From: Auriscalpium vulgare | Lineage: Eukaryota > Basidiomycota > Agaricomycetes > Russulales > Auriscalpiaceae | Direction: 5' to 3' | NCBI GenBank assembly: GCA_019915015.1 | Contig: JAHBBC010000019.1 | Coordinates: 992,001 to 1,056,000, forward strand | DNA length: 64,000 nucleotides | Part shown: positions 21,301 to 31,300 of the stretch, one piece after another | Numbering within the stretch: position 1 is the first letter of the stretch | Layout: each line of letters begins with the position of its first letter | Position numbers and translations under genes: made by a program | The notes under the pieces: generated by a model | Database searches by the model: none | What the model saw: only the letters and a program-made list of their open reading frames with translations | Told to the model about the DNA's origin: nothing

Positions 21301-22471
21301 CGATTCTATCATTTCGGATCGTGGTTCTGTTTTCATTTCGCGTTTTTGGACTGAGCTTCTTTCCCTGCTCAAGATTGAGTCTCGGACGTCGACGGCGTAT
21401 CACCCGCAGACTGACGGTCTGACGGAGCGCACGAATCAGACGCTCGAGACGTACTTACGTGCATATTGTTCTTATCAACAGGACGATTGGGTCGACTACC
21501 TCCCTCTGGGAGAGTTCGCCTTCAACAACCTCGAGAACAGTTCCACGCACCAAAGTCCCTTCTTCGCCAATTTCGCTTTCCACCCCACCTTCGAGCCGCA
21601 ACTCACCGAGCGTTCCAGCGTTCCCGCTGCGGACGACCTCGCGACTCGTCTCGACGTCATCCATGCCGAATTGCGCGCCGAGTTATTGCACGCGCAAGCT
21701 TTGCAGTCCAAGTACTACAACGAGAAGTCGCTACCTGCTCCGGAGTTCAAGCCTGACCAGCTCGTCTGGCTACTCCGTCGCAATATCAAGACTACACGTC
21801 CTTCTCTCAAGCTCGATCATCGCCGTCTCGGCCCGTACCCCATCATTCGCAAAATAGGCTCATCCGCTTACCTCCTTCGTCTCCCTTCCTACCTCTCTCG
21901 TCTTCACCCCGTATTCAACGTCTCACTCCTTGAACCGTATCGTGACCCCTCCGACTTCCATCCTCATTCCTCTCCGACTCCTTTCGAACTCGCCGAAGAT
22001 GCCGCGTTGCAAATTCAGTCGCTCCAGGACTGTCGCAAGATTGGTCATCGTTTCGAGTACCTCGTTCGCTGGAAGTCGCTCCCCGAGTCCGAAAACTCGT
22101 GGGTTCCCTTGTCCGACATCCCTACCACCCAGAACGAACTCATCGACCGCTTCCACCGCCGTCATCCTCGCGCGCCTCGTCCCCACGCCGTTGTCATTAA
22201 CAAATTATTCTCTATTCCTATTTCTTCCGATCCAGTTGCCGTTGACCCGCTCGTTCCTCCCTCTGCCCAGATGCCCTCCGCGCCGCTCCCGTCCACACCG
22301 CTGCCCTCCGCGTCGTCCGCTCGTCCCGCCGTACCCGTTGCCGCTCCGCGCCCTCCGTCCCCGCCGGTCGTACGACAGAACTTAGGGTCTGTGTACGAAC
22401 CTGCGCTGCAGACCACGACTCGCTCAGGTCGCGTGTCCAAGCCGGCCGTCAGGCTGGATCCAAGTCTTTGA
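18335..22471 (+). CDS. pol: Retrotransposon Pol (protease-RT-RNase H-integrase-chromodomain)
   Basis: 1,378 aa from the ATG at 18335. The same frame is open upstream to the frameshift site, so a Gag-Pol fusion is likely. Domains in order: retropepsin with LVDSGATTSCIS (about 44-55); reverse transcriptase with LCVDYRGLNAI, FTLIDLVSAYSHLRI, FEHLVVPYGLTNAP and the YLDDILIF active site (about 491); RNase H with LSTDASDFAISGV (about 635); integrase with the HHCC finger (CDTCARIK), MDFIVKLP, SDRGSVFIS and AYHPQTDGLTERTNQTLE; and a C-terminal chromodomain around FEYLVRWKSLPESENSWVP (about 1235-1260). A Pro/Ala-rich tail ends the protein. No internal stop or frameshift was seen, so it may be active. 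Confidence 0.96.
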   Translation: MPAYRSNPSFIFASSAPMLNSPDHFFVSVTLSFPNRSPLHTYALVDSGATTSCISERFATRHSLSRRLKDVPVPIMAVDDRPIASGLITQDVVTNLSVGAHSEFIALAVVAVGYPVILGLDWLQRHNPNIDWVDSNLTLDCCGLARTHPVTISARGSGLAPRLTRPSLNSTTSVGIGFGLTGATAFASTTIRPTPDASPRQDRASSPSPSTPRPSLLSSLVQWNGSGRSTPSLTPAPNIRTISPRKFAKAARAQPHDVCLIRFLPTGSPAFISATSSTSSPLDDLDADPPPAASGDDLAQHIPAKYMPWASTVFSSSEFDKLPAHRSFDVDIELEEGKDPPFGPLYRLTPQEREALAEYVNTNLERGHIRSSTSSAGAPVLFIRKKTGNLRLCVDYRGLNAITKKNRYPVPLVHDLLDRVQGCKVFTLIDLVSAYSHLRIKEGDEWKTAFRTPLGLFEHLVVPYGLTNAPASFQAFIQDVLRDLLDIVCVVYLDDILIFSRTQEEHDKHVALVLDRLRDAHLCVNPAKCEWDKAEVEYLGYIVGAEGVKMNPKKLATITDWPVPSSVKELQSFLGFANFYRRFVDGYARITTPLVALTKKNIVFEFSDATRDAFERLKRAFTSYPVLRHYNPLAPCTLSTDASDFAISGVCQQPDDEGQLHPIAYYSRKLAPAEINYEIHDKELLAIVDSFRDMRAWLLGSPFPISVISDHKNLEYFMSSKVLNRRQARWAMFLSDFDFRLTWGPGSSNVADPPSRRADFVPKKGDDTLLVQNRTILTAKHTEHLFPSQVSSSSSSTTLSALTTLSIDSSTLLERFKDAFREDVEWREALVHGNSDFTSEGGLVFHKGKLFVPRPLRADILHSRHDLPSTGHPGRTRTLGLVSRDYSWPGMQTFVRRYVEACDTCARIKTPRHKPYGLLKPLDIPSRPWKAITMDFIVKLPLSHGFDSIWVVCDRLTRYAHFVPCNETIDAPGLAWLFLDRIFRYHGLPDSIISDRGSVFISRFWTELLSLLKIESRTSTAYHPQTDGLTERTNQTLETYLRAYCSYQQDDWVDYLPLGEFAFNNLENSSTHQSPFFANFAFHPTFEPQLTERSSVPAADDLATRLDVIHAELRAELLHAQALQSKYYNEKSLPAPEFKPDQLVWLLRRNIKTTRPSLKLDHRRLGPYPIIRKIGSSAYLLRLPSYLSRLHPVFNVSLLEPYRDPSDFHPHSSPTPFELAEDAALQIQSLQDCRKIGHRFEYLVRWKSLPESENSWVPLSDIPTTQNELIDRFHRRHPRAPRPHAVVINKLFSIPISSDPVAVDPLVPPSAQMPSAPLPSTPLPSASSARPAVPVAAPRPPSPPVVRQNLGSVYEPALQTTTRSGRVSKPAVRLDPSL

Positions 22472-22493
22472 GCAGCCCCTTCGTCCGTGACCC

Positions 22494-22504
22494 TAGAAAG
22501 GGGG
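22494..22504 (+). promoter_or_regulatory. Polypurine tract
   Basis: AGAAAGGGGGA lies 4 nt before the 3' LTR, the usual position of the plus-strand primer. Confidence 0.7.
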
Positions 22505-22508
22505 ATGA

Positions 22509-22781
22509 TGTCATGGGCATGGTCACTTACTTACCAACGGACATTCTACGTACGTTCACGGACTCGTTCTCATCGTGCGCGTGTTGTGTATCCAACAGAC
22601 TCGTTCTCTATTCGCCTCGTACTTACTTGACTCGGCAGACTCTTATGTTTACGTGTGTTTGGTTCGTGGCTCGCTCATAGTCGCCTCTCGCTCATGTACT
22701 TCTCCTTGTCGAGTCAACGCCAGCAACGAGCACCCGCTCTGTTCTCGAACCTCCTCTGCTTCTCACACTCGGCCCGTTACA
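22509..22781 (+). repeat. 3' LTR
   Basis: 273 bp, identical by eye to the 5' LTR at 16690-16962. It is followed by the second GCCGG target copy (22782-22786). Confidence 0.95.
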
Positions 22782-22782
22782 G

Positions 22783-24373
22783 CCGGGCACACACTTGCTC
22801 CCCCCGAACCTGCTCAAGCTCTTCGCGCCGCGGCCGCCCATGCCGTACATGCGCCCCGTCGACCGCGACATCGACCGCGTGTTCAAAAAGGAGGTGTCGG
22901 GCGTCGGCCCGCTCCTCACCGCGCTCAGGGAGAGCGCGACGACCAGCCTCCTCCAGAGCGGCGCGGCCGAGGCCCCGGAGGGCATGGAGGAGGGCGAGGA
23001 GCCCGCGTTCACGCTCGCAGAGGAGACGAAGCGCCAGGTCCGCCGCGAGGAGCGCAAGAAGAAGCGCACGGAGGAGTATAAGGCGGCAAAGGAGACGTGT
23101 GCGTGCTGTCTCCGCTTTTTGCGGTGTGCTAAGGCTCACCGTGCACTCCTAGACAAGCCCCAGGAAGACCCGGAGGCGGTGGGCGACCCGTACAAGACGC
23201 TGTTCATCTCGCGACTGGTGCGTCGCGCGTTTTCGCACTGTTTATGTCTGACACGCTGTGGCGCAGCACAAAACGGCAACAGAGAGCGACATCCGGCGTG
23301 AGTTCGAGACATACGGCACGATCGAGCGGGTGAGGATCGTGCGCGACAAAAAGGGCCGCAGCCGCGGCTACGCGTTCATCGTGTACGAGCGCGAGCGCGA
23401 CATGAAAGGTTATTCGCACCCTTGACTCCCGCCCTGCCGTCTATCATACTAACCGAGCCTGCTCACGCGCGTGCTGTTGTATTTTTTTTATTCGGGGTTT
23501 ACAGCGGCGTACAAGGAGTCTGACGGCCTGCACATCATGGGCAAGCGCATCATGGTCGACGTCGAGCGCGGGCGCACCGTGCGCGGCTGGAAGCCCCGCC
23601 GGCTGGGCGGCGGGCTGGGCGGGCGACCGAAGCCTGTCGAGCCGGCGCCGTTCTTTGGCGGCGGCGGCGGCGGCGACCGCGGCGGGCGCGGGGGCTTCCG
23701 TGGCGGGCGCGGTGGGTTTGGCGGGGACGGCGGCGGCGGCGGCGGCGCCCGTGGACGCGGCGGATTCGGCGGCGGGCGCGGAGGGTTTGGCGGGGGCGGC
23801 GACCGCGGCGGAGGCGACCGAGGCTACGCGGACCGCGGCGGCGGCGGAGGTGGGTTTGGCGAGCGCGGTGGGTTTGGCGATCGTGGTGGGTTTAGCGATC
23901 GCGGCGGCGGTGGGGGTGGGTTTGGTGATCGCGGCGGACGAGGTGGGTTTGGCGGCGACCGAGGAGGGTTTGGGGACCGCGACGGTGGGTTTGGAGACCG
24001 TGGGGGGTTCCGGGGTGGGTTCCGCGGCGGGCGCGACGACTTTGGGCCCCCGAGAGGCGGCGGAGGCGGATTCAGGTACGCAGATTTTTCGAGGGTGATG
24101 GACGCGCGTGCGCTGGCTGACGGGGGTTGCAGGGGCTCGCGCGGCGGCGGACTGGGGTTCCAGGGTGGGTTCGAGGGCGGCGGCGGCGGCCCCCCGCCGA
24201 GCAGGTATGGAGGGCCTCCGGGGGGTGGAGGGCCGGGGGCGCCTGGTGGGTATGGGGCGCCCGGGGGAGGCCCCGCCGGGTACGGGCCGCCGCCTGGGGG
24301 AGGGTTCCGGGGGGACCTCAAGCGCGAAAGCGGGAGCTTCGACGAGCGGGACGCGAAGCGGGCGCGGTACTAG
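22783..24373 (+). CDS. U1 snRNP 70 kDa protein, body (start codon separated by retrotransposon)
   Basis: Exons end at 23098 and then run 23153-23217, 23267-23408, 23505-24075 and 24133-24373. The N-terminal block [19 protein letters not shown] is the U1-70K-specific motif. Next are charged helices and [11 protein letters not shown] (RNP2), then [10 protein letters not shown] (RNP1) and [21 protein letters not shown], together the U1-70K RRM and its C-flank. The tail is a Gly/Arg RGG-rich region instead of the RS/RD tail of animals. In this allele the first in-frame ATG after the 3' LTR is the MPYM methionine, about 18 codons into the protein. The frame is open back to a stop at 22678-22680 without another ATG. 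The protein recruits U1 snRNP to 5' splice sites and is expected to be essential, so this copy may be a loss allele, rescued by splicing, or present beside a healthy nucleus in a dikaryon. Confidence 0.88.
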
Positions 24374-24903
24374 GCGGTGGAGCTGTGCAAGTGTGGGTAC
24401 GGTACGTGGACGAGTATGCAGGCTGTGGTTTGTATGCGGTTTGTCTGTTTTGTTGTGCAGTAAGTATGGAGGCACGTGCGATCAACGGCTGTGATGGGCT
24501 GTCAGCGGGGCCATGGCAACGGACGGTATGAGTGTACGGCAGCCGCGGCACGGCGCGCCGGCAAGCGGGGGAGCTTATCGACATCCGCGCAGTCTCAGTC
24601 CGACCGGTTGCCGTGCCCACGACTCGAACCGCCGCCCCCGTGACCGCCAGCTGCCCTTATCAGCCCCGGCCAGCGCACCGCTCGCCGCCCTCTTTCCCCG
24701 CCGCAGTCTTTGCCAGCCGCGCCCACAGATCTGGATCTGCCCTATCCCGATCATCGCTTGCATGCGCGCCCGTCCCTGAATCCTCCCTACTTTACCCCTC
24801 CCTGAACACCGGCCAACTCTAACCTCTCCCCTCACCAGCCCCGCCCCTCGTCAACCTGGCGGTCACACTCCTCCCCACCCGTCCCACTTGGGACTTCCCC
24901 GTC
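24374..24903. other. Intergenic, U1-70K to homeobox gene
   Basis: 530 bp. The half nearest the homeobox gene is strongly pyrimidine-rich, as in fungal promoters and leaders. No gene was seen. Confidence 0.5.
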
Positions 24904-26691
24904 ATGGACCGTACGTTCCACACCCACACCCTCCAACCCCACCGCCACTCACCGTCCCCCCCAGCCAAGGCAGACCGTTTCTACGACCGCGCCCCGTTCC
25001 CCGACCACCCCCGCCCGCCTCTGCCCGCAGCACCGCGACAGACCCCGACGACCTCGACCCACAGTCCTCCGCATCGTCCCCGACGTCCATGGGCAAGTCC
25101 CCCGACGCCGCCGCAAGCTCCAGCGCACTCTCGCCCGACCCCGACCCCGACCACGACCACGACCACGACCCCGACCACGACCCCGACCCCGACGCCTCGT
25201 CCCCCGACGTCGCCGCCCGCCGCCCGTCCTCCGCCAAGAGCTCCGCCGCCTCCGACAAGGAAAAGCGCAAGCGCTCCCGCGTCACCCCCGACCAGCTCGT
25301 CCACCTCGAACGCTTCTTCTCCGTCGACCGCAGCCCCACCGCCGCCCGCCGCCGCGAGATCAGCGAGCTGCTCGGCATGCAGGAGCGCCAGACACAGATA
25401 TGGTTCCAGAATCGGTGCGTGCGCTTCTCGCGCCCTCGGGGCTGTGTCCGCTCACCCGCCCGCGTGCGCCACTTAGCCGCGCAAAAGCGAAGCTCATGGA
25501 CGGCAAGAACAAGTCCCGTGCCGACATCGCCCCGCCCAATACGCCCCCCGAGCTCCGCCCGGGCTACGACGCGAGCCTGCACACCCTCATTCACGAGAAC
25601 GATCGTGCGTCGCGCGCCCTTTTTATCCGATGTGATCGCGATCCTGACGCGCCCGCGCGTGCCCCGCAGCCGTCACCATTATCCCCTGCAGCGACCTGAC
25701 GATCGGCACCTGGCGACGAATAGCAACCAGCATCGCGAAGCACGACCTCGTCGCGTACGTCTGCGACGCCCGCCGCTGCCTCGTCTGGTTCATCCACTCG
25801 TCCGGCTACGGCTTCAAAATGGAGATCCCCTTCGACATCATCGTCGACACCGAGTTCACCAACGCCGCGCCCGGCATGGGCCTCGCGACCTTCTTCCTCT
25901 CCCAGCCCCCCGCCTTCTTCCTCGAGGACGTCCCCGCCGACGGCACGCGCGCCTGGAAGCGCTGCGCCGACTGGACCGAGGGCATGCAGGCCACCAAGGT
26001 CCTGCGCCACGACCTCATCGGCTCCGCCGTCCAGCTCGCCCACGTCCTCCGCAACTTCCAGGTGTCCGGCAGCGCGGACATCCGCCTGCGCGAGCCCGCG
26101 TACGGCGCCGTCCGCGCGCCGGAGCTCCCCGACCCCGCGCCCGAGCCGCAGGGCTACCGCGCGTTCGCAACGGGCGAGCAGCAGCAGCGCGGCGGCGGCG
26201 ACATGCTGGGCGCGCTGCTCCCGCGCCGGCGCTCGTCGTTCGCCGGCCAGCCGCTCGTCCTCGAGGCGCCGCCCGACCACGCGGGCGACTACGCCGTCGG
26301 CGTCGACCCGCACCAGCACTCGCCGACGCCGCCGTACCAGCCGTTCCACGCGACGTACGCCGCCGCGCCGCTCTACCCCGCGGACATCCCCGACGCGCCG
26401 CCGCACCTCCCCCACACTCACAATCAGCCGCCGCCGCCGCACCAGCACCACCAACAGATGGCGGAGTTCGCGCGCGTGTACGCGCCGCAGGGCTACGGCG
26501 CGCCGCCCGCGTCCGCGCCGGCCGCCCACGGGCACTTTGGCGGCGGCGGCGGCGGCTCGCCGTCGCCGCCGCTGTACGCGCCGCACGACATGGGCGCCGC
26601 GATGGGCATCGGCACGGGCGGCGCGCCGCTGCTCTCCGCGCCGGCGGCCGTCATGCACTACGACCGCACGCTGGACGACGGCCGTCGGTGA
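24904..26691 (+). CDS. Homeobox transcription factor (fungal Phx1-like C-terminal region)
   Basis: Certain exons are about 25089-25414, 25477-25604 and 25670-26691. The 5' end is uncertain. An ATG at 24904 with an intron to 25041 keeps frame, or translation may start at the ATG at 25089. After a run of Asp-Pro/Asp-His repeats comes a homeodomain: KRKRSRVTPDQLVHLERFF, then RREISELLGMQERQTQIWFQ, completed across the intron to NRRAKAK. Exon 3 carries a second conserved block, VTIIPCSDLTIGTWRRIA, VWFIHSSGYGFKMEIPFD, GLATFFLSQPPAFF and QLAHVLRNFQV. I associate this with fungal Phx1-type homeobox regulators. A long Pro/Tyr/Ala-rich tail follows. It is a nuclear sequence-specific factor; targets are unknown. 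Confidence 0.85.
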
Positions 26692-27704
26692 CCCACCCGC
26701 GTCCCGCTGTGTATTTTTCCGTCGCTTTTTTCGTTTTCGTTTCCGCGTGCGCAAGCGTTTATCAAACTAAATATCCTGTATCTAGGACAATGTGTCGTTA
26801 GCTGTTAACTATTATTCGCCGCCGTTTCGCTCTCCCCTTCCTCCCCCCGTCTGTTTGGCTGTCTGTCTGTCTGTCTGCTGCTTTGGCTCGCACTATATTA
26901 CTCTGGGCATGTAAATATATCTACACACAGCTATCGCTATTGCGTAACATCCCTCCATCAATTCAACACAATGCTACGTTACAGTACTTCTAGTACGTGC
27001 GTGACGTGCAGGGTGGCGACATGGTTGACGTGGGGACATAGCCGTGGCCAAGTTTACCGGCGGACCGCAGCGTGTATGTCCGAACTGAACTGCACGGGCG
27101 GTAAGACGGTATTGCCACGCGCGCAGGCACGGCTGGCACTGTGCATGACGTGAAATCCGCAGGGTAATATTGTCGACGCAAGAGCGGGGGCCCGCATCTG
27201 GGCAGGCGGGCAAGCCGAACAGAACTGCACAGAACCTCGAAGATACCTACTGCGCACGGCCCGAGCGCGCGGCGCGGCGGCGAGTGCGTGGGGGGCAGGG
27301 GCAGATCGTCGCAGATCCAGCCCGGGCTCACCGAGTGACCGACGTGCTCTGTTGATCCATAAGGGCATCCCGCACGTACTTACCGTACCGCCACGCACAC
27401 TGTGATGCCGTCATGCCTGCATCAGTAATGCAATTTGGGCAGGGGGAGATTGGGTGCGAGTCAACGAGATGCAGACTCGGCTTTGCGGCCGGTTTGAATT
27501 ATGGCGGCATCGATGTGAATACCGGCCGCAGGGGGCGGGTGCAGAAGGGTACCTGCAGATCGGGTAGGGATGAGCTGCGGGCTCATGAGGTCCAGGCAGT
27601 GCGTTGTAGGGTTTTCGACATGCTAGAGCGATGGGTGCATCGGGCATCGGGCAGGGGTGTTGACTTGTATAAATGAACGGTATGCACATGATGTCGCTGC
27701 TACG
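26692..27704. other. Intergenic, homeobox gene to TIM13
   Basis: About 1.0 kb between two 3' ends. It holds a GTCT simple repeat at about 26860-26877 and otherwise only short unrecognised frames. No RNA gene was recognised. Confidence 0.5.
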
Positions 27705-28260
27705 CTAGAGTGCGTTCGTCGGGTTCTCGAGACGCTCCCGCGCAAGCCGTGACGTGTACGTGCGGCTCACGATGTTGACTGCGAGCGAAAAATTGCGTTA
27801 GCATGATGGGGTGGGGTGACACGTCGGGAAGGGCACGCACATGCTTCCATGTACCGATCGAGGCACCGCGCAAGACATGTCTGGGACGGCCACACGTGAG
27901 ACGGACGCCGTGCGCGAGGCGGACAGCGTATACGCACCTCCTCCGACCCGGACAGCGCGGTCGACGGCTTCGTGACGCACTTGGCGAAGCACTTGTCGTT
28001 CGTTTTCTGTGCAGCAGCGTGCGCTCAGGGAAGGCTGGATCAGCGGCAGAAACGACTCGGAGGGCGTACGTTGATGAGCTCCTGCGCGCTGGCGAGCGCA
28101 AGCTCGTTCCGGATTTGCGTCATCACGGCCTCCTTCCGCGCGGTGACATCTACGGCGGCGGCGGCGTCAGCAGGGCACGCAACTGAGTCTGACACACCAC
28201 ATGCGTACCGGCGGGGGGAGGCGAGGCGCTTGCGCTGTTTCCGCCAAATAGTGAGGACAT
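27705..28260 (-). CDS. TIM13: Mitochondrial intermembrane-space chaperone Tim13
   Basis: Five tiny exons on the minus strand, 28260-28209, 28182-28070, 28006-27938, 27880-27841 and 27778-27705, join in phase to 115 aa. No single open frame shows the gene. The assembled protein begins MSSLFGG and contains TARKEAVMTQIRNELALA and ELINKTNDKCFAKCV. The twin CX3C motif follows: CFAKC in exon 3 and CLARC in exon 4, then LDRYMEAFNIVSRTY. This is the Tim8/13 small Tim architecture. With Tim8 it escorts hydrophobic precursors across the intermembrane space. It is divergent from the JJJ1-like gene with 126 bp between starts. Confidence 0.93.
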
Positions 28261-28386
28261 GGTCGTGGTAGCTGGCAGCGTTGCGCGGCCAGCGACGCGC
28301 ACCAGCGCCTCCCGCGCCGAAGGCACGTGACCCCGGGGGAGTCAACTCTCGCGACGAGGACTGCTGGGCGGCTCTCTCACAACGCG
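28261..28386. promoter_or_regulatory. Divergent promoter, TIM13 / JJJ1-like
   Basis: Only 126 bp separate the two start codons, so the promoters must overlap. No TATA box was seen. Confidence 0.55.
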
Positions 28387-31300
28387 ATGGGTGCGAACGA
28401 GTCCAGAGCACGGCCAGAGGCAGCCAGCGCACAAGAAGGCGCCGAGGACTACTATGCCCTCCTGGAGGTCGAGGAGACTGCTACGCCGGAGGAAATCAAA
28501 GTACGGACCTGCTTCAGATCTCCTGCGACATCTCAAACAAAAGCTCATGATCTCTGCGCGCACAGAAAGCGTTCAGGAAGCTCGCGCTGATACATCATCC
28601 GGACAAGAACCACGAGGACCAGGAGGGCGCGACGCGGCGTTTCGCCGCCCTGCAGCAGGCGTACGAAGTGCGTCGCCCGCATTTCCTGCGATCTTCTCCG
28701 CGAGCTGATGTGCCCAGGTGCTCAGCGACGAGCAGGTCAGCGAAATCACCTTCTTTGCTCGGGGTCATCAGCCGGGCGCGCGCCGTGCTACTCACGCCCA
28801 CCCATCATCAGGAGCGAGCATGGTACGACACCCACCGCGCGTCTCTGGTGCCCGAGCCAGACGCAGACACCGTGTTCGAGGACATCAAGAGGGGTGCCGC
28901 ACCCTCGCGCGCGCGCGATCGCGGCCTCACCGTGCGCCACCTCGCGCCCTTCCTGAATCCGTCCATCTGGACAGGCTTTGACGACGCTGATAATGTGCGG
29001 TACTTCCGCGATGCGCGCCCCCATCTGACGACCACTGAAGCTTTTGACGGCGTGCACAGAGTTTCTTCACAATCTATCGCAATTTGTTTGACCGCCTGGC
29101 GTTTGACGAGAAGCTGTATGATCCCGATGCGGCGCTCCCGTCGTTTGGATACGCGGCGTGGGACTGGGCGGGGCCGTCCAAGGAACAGAAGCACGAAGCA
29201 GCGCGCACTTTCTACAACTACTGGCTGAACTTCGTCACCATGAAGGACTTCAGCTGGATGGATCAGTGGAATGTCTCCGAAGCTCCGGACAGGCGTGTGC
29301 GGAGGTCGGTGCACCGATTGTACCGCGAATTATCATGCTGCTCATTATCATGGACGTAAGGCTCATGGAAAGGGACAACAAGAAAGCCCGCGATGACGGC
29401 CGAAAAGAGTACAACGATACCGTTAGGGTACGCTGTCGCGCTGTTGCGCTCATGTTCACGGCTCATATGAGTTGACAGACTCTCGTCATGTTCATCCGTA
29501 AACGCGACCCACGCTACAAAGCGCACCTCGGCCGCCAGGCGCAGCTCTCAGGCTCCGCTTCCGCGTCTGCGCCCACCACGCGTCCCGGGAGCGGCACCGC
29601 GACGCCCACTGCGAAGCGCGCGCCCGCCGTCGCGCCCACCTTTGTCGCGCAGGACTGGCAGCAGGCCGGCGCCGCGCACGACGCCGCTGCGGACCTCGAG
29701 TGGGCGCGCGCGGAAGGCGAGGACGACGAGGAGTGGGAATGCGTCGCGTGCGGCAAGACGTTCAGGAGCGAGGCGGCGTGGGACAGCCATGAGCGCAGCA
29801 AGAAGCACTTGAAGGCGGTGGAGAGGCTCAAGCGGGAGATGCAGCTTGAAGAGGAAGAGCTTGGCCTGGACGCGGAGGAGGCGGGGGAAGAGGGGGGCGA
29901 TGACGAAGACGAGGATGATGGGGCGGCCAAGGACCAGGAGCGCGAGGAGCAAGATGGCCCTTCCGTGCCACCGCAGCAGAGCGTCTCGCGCGACCCTGCA
30001 CTGGCAGCCGACCCACCCACGCCATCACCCGCGCCTGCGTCGGCTGGCAAAGAAGACGACGGGCCCGGGGATGAAACTGATGCGGGTCCCGCGCGCAAGC
30101 ACAAACGGGCAAAGTCACGCAAGAAGCAGCGTTCACCATCAGCGTCACCTGTCCGAGCATCGAAGAACATCGCGGCGACGCGGGAGGAACCGTTAGGCAC
30201 GGCGGCAGATCTAGGGAACGGGCCCAAGTTGGCGCGAGTGGCCTCGCAGGACGGCGGTGGGAACGCGCCCGTCGAGGCGGCTGTGCCGGCATCTGGAGAC
30301 GAACATGGAGACGGCACAGAGGCGCTGGCGGCAGACTCCGCGAAGCCAGATCTGTCAAAGAAAGAAAAACGCCGGGCCAGAGAAGCTGCGAAGAAGGCGC
30401 GGGGCGACGAGGCCAAGGTGCGCTGGCTATAGTATCTGGGCCTTCGATTTCCCAAACGCTGGGCGAGGACCCCGGACAATTGGCTTTGAGGCCGGATCAG
30501 AGTCCGGACAAAAAATGGTCCAAATGGCCTGGAGGCCGGGCCAAAGTCCCAACATATTCGGCCCTCTGGCGGAGGAGGCCGTGTGCGTAGTCCAGACATA
30601 CGTGTATGAACTTTCGATAGGCCATGTCATTCATCCGGACATTTGACTGTATCGATGCACTCGAAACGCGCCTCAGAGGCCGTAAACTTGCCCCGGAACA
30701 GAGGAGAGCATGTCTCGGACAGTATGATGCCTTTTACTTGTACGCCAGACTCCAGCGGCGCCGGCCGGGAGGTCACTGGTCAGTTTAGGTGAGCTCGTAA
30801 GGGCTCGCACGGCGCACGTACGTCGTCGCCCTCCCACGCATGCTCACCGTTGTCACTGTCGTCGCCCGCGCGTCTCATCGCCCGCGTTGCTGTTGTCCCG
30901 CGCACGCTGGGAGGTGCACGACGCTGGCGACTCGCGGCCGCTATACGGATGATGAGGCAGTGGAGCAAGGGCGTGACTTCCACCTGTCCTGATACATTCT
31001 TGTCCGATTTTATGAAACTACAAAGCTGTAGACGCGGTATGCCTCTGGATAGGCCAGAGACAAAAAATCCGCCTTCTGTGAGGCCGGACCCAAAATCCGG
31101 ACAAATGTCCCAGGCGCCGACGGAGGCCGGGTACAGTCCGGACAAAATTTGATCTCAGGAGGACGAAAAGTCCGGACAAAAAACGACCCAATTTTCGGTC
31201 GCTGGATCCGGCCTCAAAGCCAATTGTCCGGGGTCCTGCTGGGCGGCGTCTCATCGCGTTCCTCGCCCGGCGCTGCTCCGACCCTTTGACTGATGCCAAC

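Larger units (their letters stand above)
16690..22781 (+). mobile_element. Complete Ty3/gypsy chromovirus LTR retrotransposon
   Basis: A 6,092-bp element with 273-bp direct terminal repeats that I could not distinguish base by base. It is bounded by TG...CA and flanked by the 5-bp duplication GCCGG. Inside, in order, are a putative self-priming site, gag, a -1 frameshift signal, pol (protease, reverse transcriptase, RNase H, integrase, chromodomain) and a polypurine tract. The integrase-after-RT order and the chromodomain place it among chromoviruses. The intact frames and identical LTRs indicate very recent insertion. It lies in the first codons of the U1-70K gene, in the same orientation. 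Confidence 0.97.

Noticed and set aside
23444..24475. 343-codon minus-strand frame antisense to the U1-70K tail
   Set aside because: Pro/Ala/Thr-rich mirror of the Gly/Arg repeat coding strand; not a separate gene.
24601..24660. Possible tRNA T-arm (minus-strand GGTTCGAGTC)
   Set aside because: The flanking bases do not form a T-stem or acceptor stem, and no anticodon or D-arm could be folded.
26860..26877. GTCT tetranucleotide run as a regulatory element
   Set aside because: A short simple repeat in a 3' region; nothing beyond a microsatellite can be supported.
30466..31237. Genic content inside the enlarged JJJ1 intron
   Set aside because: All open frames there are short and overlap the inverted-repeat element; no transposase motif is present.
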